Origin: Sitta carolinensis
Lineage: Eukaryota > Chordata > Aves > Passeriformes > Sittidae
Assembly: GCA_032173965.1 (NCBI GenBank)
Contig: CM063283.1
Coordinates: forward strand, 40,669,743-40,733,742
Length of the DNA: 64,000 bases
Reading direction: 5' to 3'
In this document: piece after piece, positions 60,086 to 64,000 of the stretch
Numbering within the stretch: the stretch's first letter is position 1
Layout of the letters: each line of letters opens with the position of its first letter
The notes under the pieces: generated by a model
What the model saw: only the letters and a program-made list of their open reading frames with translations
Told to the model about the DNA's origin: nothing
The model's database searches: none
Made by a program: the position numbers and the translations under genes

Positions 60086-60370
60086 TGTGCTGGTTCACAG
60101 TGGTTACTATGGGGCCATGTGTTTGGATTTGTGTCAAGAACTGTGTTGATAACACAGAGATTTTTTTGTTATTGCTGAGCAGGGCTTACACAGAATCAAG
60201 ACTCATTCTGCTATTCATACTCCCACTCTGGTGAGGAAGTTGGAGGTGCATTGGAGGGTGGCAGAAAGCACAGCTGTGGCAGGTGATCCAAACTTACCAT
60301 AAAGATATTCCAGACCATATGGCATCATACTCAGTATGTGAAGTAAGGGGAAGAAGGAGGAAGGGAAAAC
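60086..60370 (+). mobile_element. Truncated LTR, ERVL-like avian family
   Basis: Opens TGTGCTGGTTCACAGTGGTT. Then GTGTTTGGATTTGTG, GTTGATAACACAGAG, GTTATTGCTGAGCAGGGCTT, GGCAGGTGATCCAAACTTAC, AAAGATATTCCAGACCATAT with GGCATCATACTCAGTATG. This is the U3 half of the same family as 4006 and 15165. It stops just after the core promoter region, where a CR1 3' end abuts, so the R-U5 half is missing. Confidence 0.75.
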
Positions 60371-60375
60371 TATAG

Positions 60376-60895
60376 AAGCATAGAATCATAGAATATTCTG
60401 AGCTGGAAAGGACCCATCAGTAGTGTCAAGTCCAATTCCTGACCCTGGGTAAGACATCTCAAGAGTCACACCTTGTGCCTGAAAACATTGCCCAAACGCT
60501 TCTTGAAGTCTGTCAGGCTTGATGCTTGTGACCACTTCCCTGGGGAACATGTTCCAGTGTTCAGCCATACTCTGGATGAAGAACCTCCTCCTGTTATCCA
60601 ACCTAAACTTCCCCTGATTCAGCTTCATGCCATCTCCTTGGGCCCTGTCTCTGGTCACCAGAGAAAAGAGTCCCTGCCTGTCTGCTTCCCTGTGTGGATG
60701 TTGTAGACTGCAATGAGTTGTCCTCTCAGTCTTCTCCAGTCTGAACAAACCTCAGCCACTCCTCATGAGGCTCCCCCTCCAGATCCTTCACCATCCTCAT
60801 GGCCCTCTTTTGGATGGTCTCTAATAGCTCAGTATCTTTTCTGTGTTGTGGTGCCCAAACCCATACCTTATGAGGTGCAAATAAAGGACAGTGCA
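60376..60895 (-). mobile_element. CR1 LINE, 5'-truncated, with ORF2 C-terminus and 3' end
   Basis: The minus-strand 3' end carries the octamer-type tail (complement of CATAGAATCATAGAATATTC). The ORF2 C-terminus is readable on the minus strand: RLDNRRRFFIQSMAEHWNMF followed by PREVV, matching the CR1 pattern RLDIRRNFFT.RV.KHWNRLPREVV. A further upstream block encodes QGLFSLVTRDRAQGDGMKLN, the usual region before it. A 120-codon stretch (60748-60386) is still open, so this is the least decayed CR1 here. Similarity ends near 60895, a 5' truncation typical of LINE insertion. It is a LINE relic, not a host gene. Confidence 0.9.
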
Positions 60896-63800
60896 TCTAT
60901 GCCTTAACGTAGAAATGGAGGTTAATGAAAGCTGCCTGAAATTCTCTTTAAGAAGGTGTGGAAAGTCACAATACTTGCTTGTTCCATTCTTCTTTCTACT
61001 TATATTTAGCTTTTCCATGTTTAGATAGAGACATATTTGATCCTTCTTTAGGTAGAAGCGATTCACTGTGTTTTCTCCCAGCATCTTAAGACAGTTACAC
61101 TACAGAATCTAACCTTTAGACACTAGTCCAGACACCTTAAAACAAAAACTGTAAAATACTATAGCACTTTTCCATATTGAAACATAAAATTATGATATAT
61201 TTTTCTGAGTGTAAAATTATCATGTTTAATCATCTCTGTGTTTTATGTTTTATGCATTATGTGCTTGTTTATGAAAAGCAAAAAGAAGCAATCACCTTTT
61301 CTTGCAAATTAAGGAAGAATTGAGTTTATTTCACATTAAAGTGTTCTAAAAATGTCTCCTTTAAAAAAAAAAAATTACATTTCAATCAAAGGTTAAATGG
61401 CATGATTGACAGCCCCCAAACTGAACTTTTTCTTAATGTCAAAATAACAAGACAAATTATTCTTTATCTGCAAGATGACATAGTTTTTGATAAAAAAATC
61501 ATCATATTTAGCTTGAAACAGTATATTTAAAGAATTTTTAAAGGACCCTGTATTATTTATCTGCCCCATGAAATAGTTATTTCTGTAACAAAAACAAATT
61601 CAAATTCTATATGTAGACTTTGCATAATTTTATATTTATTTGTCTTTCTATTCAAGTTGCATTTGAAATTCTACATGTGTGCACACAATTACGCATCTTG
61701 ATCTGAAAAGCAATAAATAAGTTATATGCATGGGGCATTTCTTCTGTGCACATAGGATGACCCACTGAGCTACTGCTAAAACAAAGAAAAATAAATTACT
61801 GATTTTATATTCTAAATCATCCCGCTGGTACCACCCTTACCAAGTATTGATGCAAAATGATGGAAAAGGTAAAGAATTTGTCACAAGTGAATTGTAAGTG
61901 AATTTTTAATTTCCATGACTATATCCTTCTTGAATTCATGTCTTCTATTATACCATGCATCTTGTTATTCTTGTGATTATATTATTTCATTGATTTTTTT
62001 TTTCAAAGCATTGTTTGCATGTTGTGCAACAACTTGATCTCTGAAGAGCTGCATTTTTTTCAATTTCATTCTCCACATATTTACAATGTCAAATGCATTT
62101 CACCTCTATAGCAGTACCTTGAAAGAGTGATCACGTTTCTGTAATCCCTTCTTCTTTACATCAGTCAGAATAAGTAGGTTTCGAAAACTAATGTTTTTAT
62201 TAAGCACTAAAATCAGAATTAAAATATGTTACTTGTTTTGTATTTGTACAATTTGGACAGTTAAATTTTAATATTTATTAGGTAGATGAAAGCAATTCTC
62301 ATTATACAAATAAAAGCATAAATATGTGAAACAACTCCCTATTTATTTATATCTTAAAATAGAGCTCTTGTAAATCTGTCTCACCAATTTATTTTCTTGT
62401 GTTTATTTTACACCGAAAAATACACCAGTAACTCCTAATCCCTAAAGCTATGTTTAATTTGTACACAAAAATTATAAGGTAGGATGGGATAATTTTGTAA
62501 ATAAAGAGCTCAAATCTTCTGGCTAAGAAATGTTAAATAAACAAATAAATTGCCTAAATATAAATCTCTTTATTGTTTACTGACCTTGAAAATTAGATAT
62601 TTCTGTCTTGTTCTACTTAATCCATCAGAAACTTTTATGTTATTAACATTTCTACTTGGAACATTCTCCAAAGTCTTGGGTGCTTTTGTGCTGATAAATA
62701 GAAGAAAATAGGAGTAAAGTTCAAGCACTGGACACCATATATTCCATGCTTCTTAATTATTATCTCGTGTTCTAGTTCTACTTTCAATTTCAATAGCTAA
62801 TTTTCCCCCAACAATTCTGCTACAAAAACAGTCTTTCAGGTTAATAGATGTAAAAATATCTGTACCACAAACTTTGAAGTACCCTTCCATCTTTGTTTCA
62901 TCCTCTATTTAATAGCAGAGAAATACCTAATGAAAAAGATATTGAAAGAAAAAAGAAAACGAAAACACAAAACCCATCATATTCAGTGACTGAATATGAA
63001 AAAACCCATAATCTTTTAAAACTATATTATAAATTAAAAATAAAAATGAATGTGTAAGAAAACACTGGTGAGAAAATTTGGTCAGTTAACAAGTAGGGGA
63101 GAAATATGATCTTCAAATAAAAACTAATTTATAAATAAAAACTAATAAATGTATAGTATTCTGAGCATCTGAAAACAGTGCTGATTACTCATTTAGATAA
63201 AATGAATACATGTTGTTTCCCAGAACCGTAAACCATCAAACTTACTGGTACTGGGAAAGATTGAAGAAAGTATTCAAGTAGAGTTCATTATAAAATTTCA
63301 GTCTTTCCTTAATGAAGAATCCTTTAATAATGATTTCTTGAAAATGTGCAGGAAATCAGGCAATAGAAAAATTAAATGCCACTTCATGCTCAAGATACTC
63401 TTTAAACTAAATGGATGAATAGTGGTGATGTAGATACAGAAACATTATTTAAACAGAGAGATTAATGTCCGAATTAAAGAACTATTTTATTATGATTATT
63501 TTCAAGGAGAAGTAATATTTCTATTATATGTAATAAAGTAAATATTGTTAGATTCTGACAGGTATACTCTGAAAGATTTCAATATATGAACATTTTCTTT
63601 TTACAATTTATGTGATCTTAATTGTGAAAAAATATACTTTATAACTCAGGAGATATTTACTAAAATATTTTTAATTTTTGCCTTTTAAGTTACTAGATAA
63701 AAATTTTCTGATGTCTTACAGATAAGTGCATATTTTAAAAGATCAGCATAACAGATTACATGTATATATTCTCTTTATGACACATCAATAAGACCTTTAC

Positions 63801-64000
63801 TTTAAGAAGTGATTTCTGTCTACTTTCATTTATTTTATCCAATATGGGACCATGAATTTTCTCATAGTAAACTGCATTTTTTAGCAATTCATAAAAGCCT
63901 TATGGAAAATTTGATCATTAAATGCTCTCTAAATTGTGAGAAATATTTTTTAAAAGTATATTAGAAATAGTCAGAAGTTATACTGAAAAATTATTTCTTT
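60896..64000. other. Anonymous AT-rich DNA
   Basis: No gene or named repeat to the window end, only short homopolymers and AAATAAA-like words. One candidate regulatory cluster is listed separately at 61381. Confidence 0.45.
61381..61425. promoter_or_regulatory. Candidate enhancer element with PBX-MEIS decamer and TCF site
   Basis: TGATTGACAG at 61403-61412 is the consensus composite site for PBX with MEIS/PREP homeodomain proteins. ATCAAAGG at 61385-61392 fits a TCF/LEF core, and the two lie ten bases apart. The following 60 bp is repeat-free. The decamer is specific enough to be notable, but one occurrence in 64 kb is not strong evidence. Confidence 0.3.

Noticed and set aside
60386..60748. 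120-codon minus-strand frame as a host gene
   Set aside because: It is the C-terminus of CR1 ORF2 (HWN..PREVV motif) with a fortuitous methionine, not a cellular gene.

Overview
The window looks like a gene-poor stretch of a bird macrochromosome, most likely a songbird (passerine). It is strongly AT-rich (about two thirds A+T by eye). Reading frames are short and scattered, and none shows a convincing exon series. The recognisable content is almost all retroelement debris and simple repeats. The organism call rests on CR1 LINE fragments (both the ORF2 protein and the 3' end built on the ATTCTATG-type octamer) and on several LTR types that I recognise by memory from passerine genomes, such as LTRs opening with TGTCCTGGTTTTGG or TGTAGGAACCAGGACA. 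I found no rRNA, tRNA, CRISPR array, operon or prokaryotic signal. No protein-coding host gene can be supported; this is either intergenic DNA or the inside of a very long intron.

Layout. 1-480: an LTR piece abutting a CR1 endonuclease fragment. 1110-2101: a (TAA)n array and a long T run. 4006-4594, 6839-6930 and 15165-15757: same-strand LTRs related to an ERVL-like family. 7100-7980: an unidentified degraded retroelement with a protein-like frame on the minus strand. 12217-13216: a CR1 3' tip followed by a solo LTR (copy A). 19646-20977: two further LTRs, the first tentative. 25915-30145: the most structured part. One copy of an unclassified ~260 bp repeat lies at 25915-26174. A CR1 (28880-30145) then follows that was split twice: by a 645 bp solo LTR (copy B, perfect 6-bp target duplication) and by an inverted second copy of the ~260 bp repeat. 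36558-37915: solo LTR copy C and an ERVL-like LTR on the minus strand. 41085-43260: a long decayed CR1 on the minus strand, interrupted by a 647 bp solo LTR and containing a 42-T tract. 43777-44608: a long old LTR. 50361-50911: a 551 bp CTTT/CTTTT polypyrimidine tract. 55490-56085: a tentative LTR. 56357-56425: a possible ancient repeat. 60086-60895: a truncated LTR abutting the best-preserved CR1 ORF2 C-terminus. The rest is anonymous AT-rich DNA with scattered homopolymers and a few candidate regulatory islands, notably a consensus PBX-MEIS decamer at 61403.

Nothing here works together as a pathway. The value of the window is its record of insertion history: nested elements give a relative order of events, and three copies of one LTR family can be ranked by decay of their 6-bp target duplications. 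Family assignments are made by eye and from memory; boundaries backed by TG...CA ends and target duplications are firm, the others approximate.
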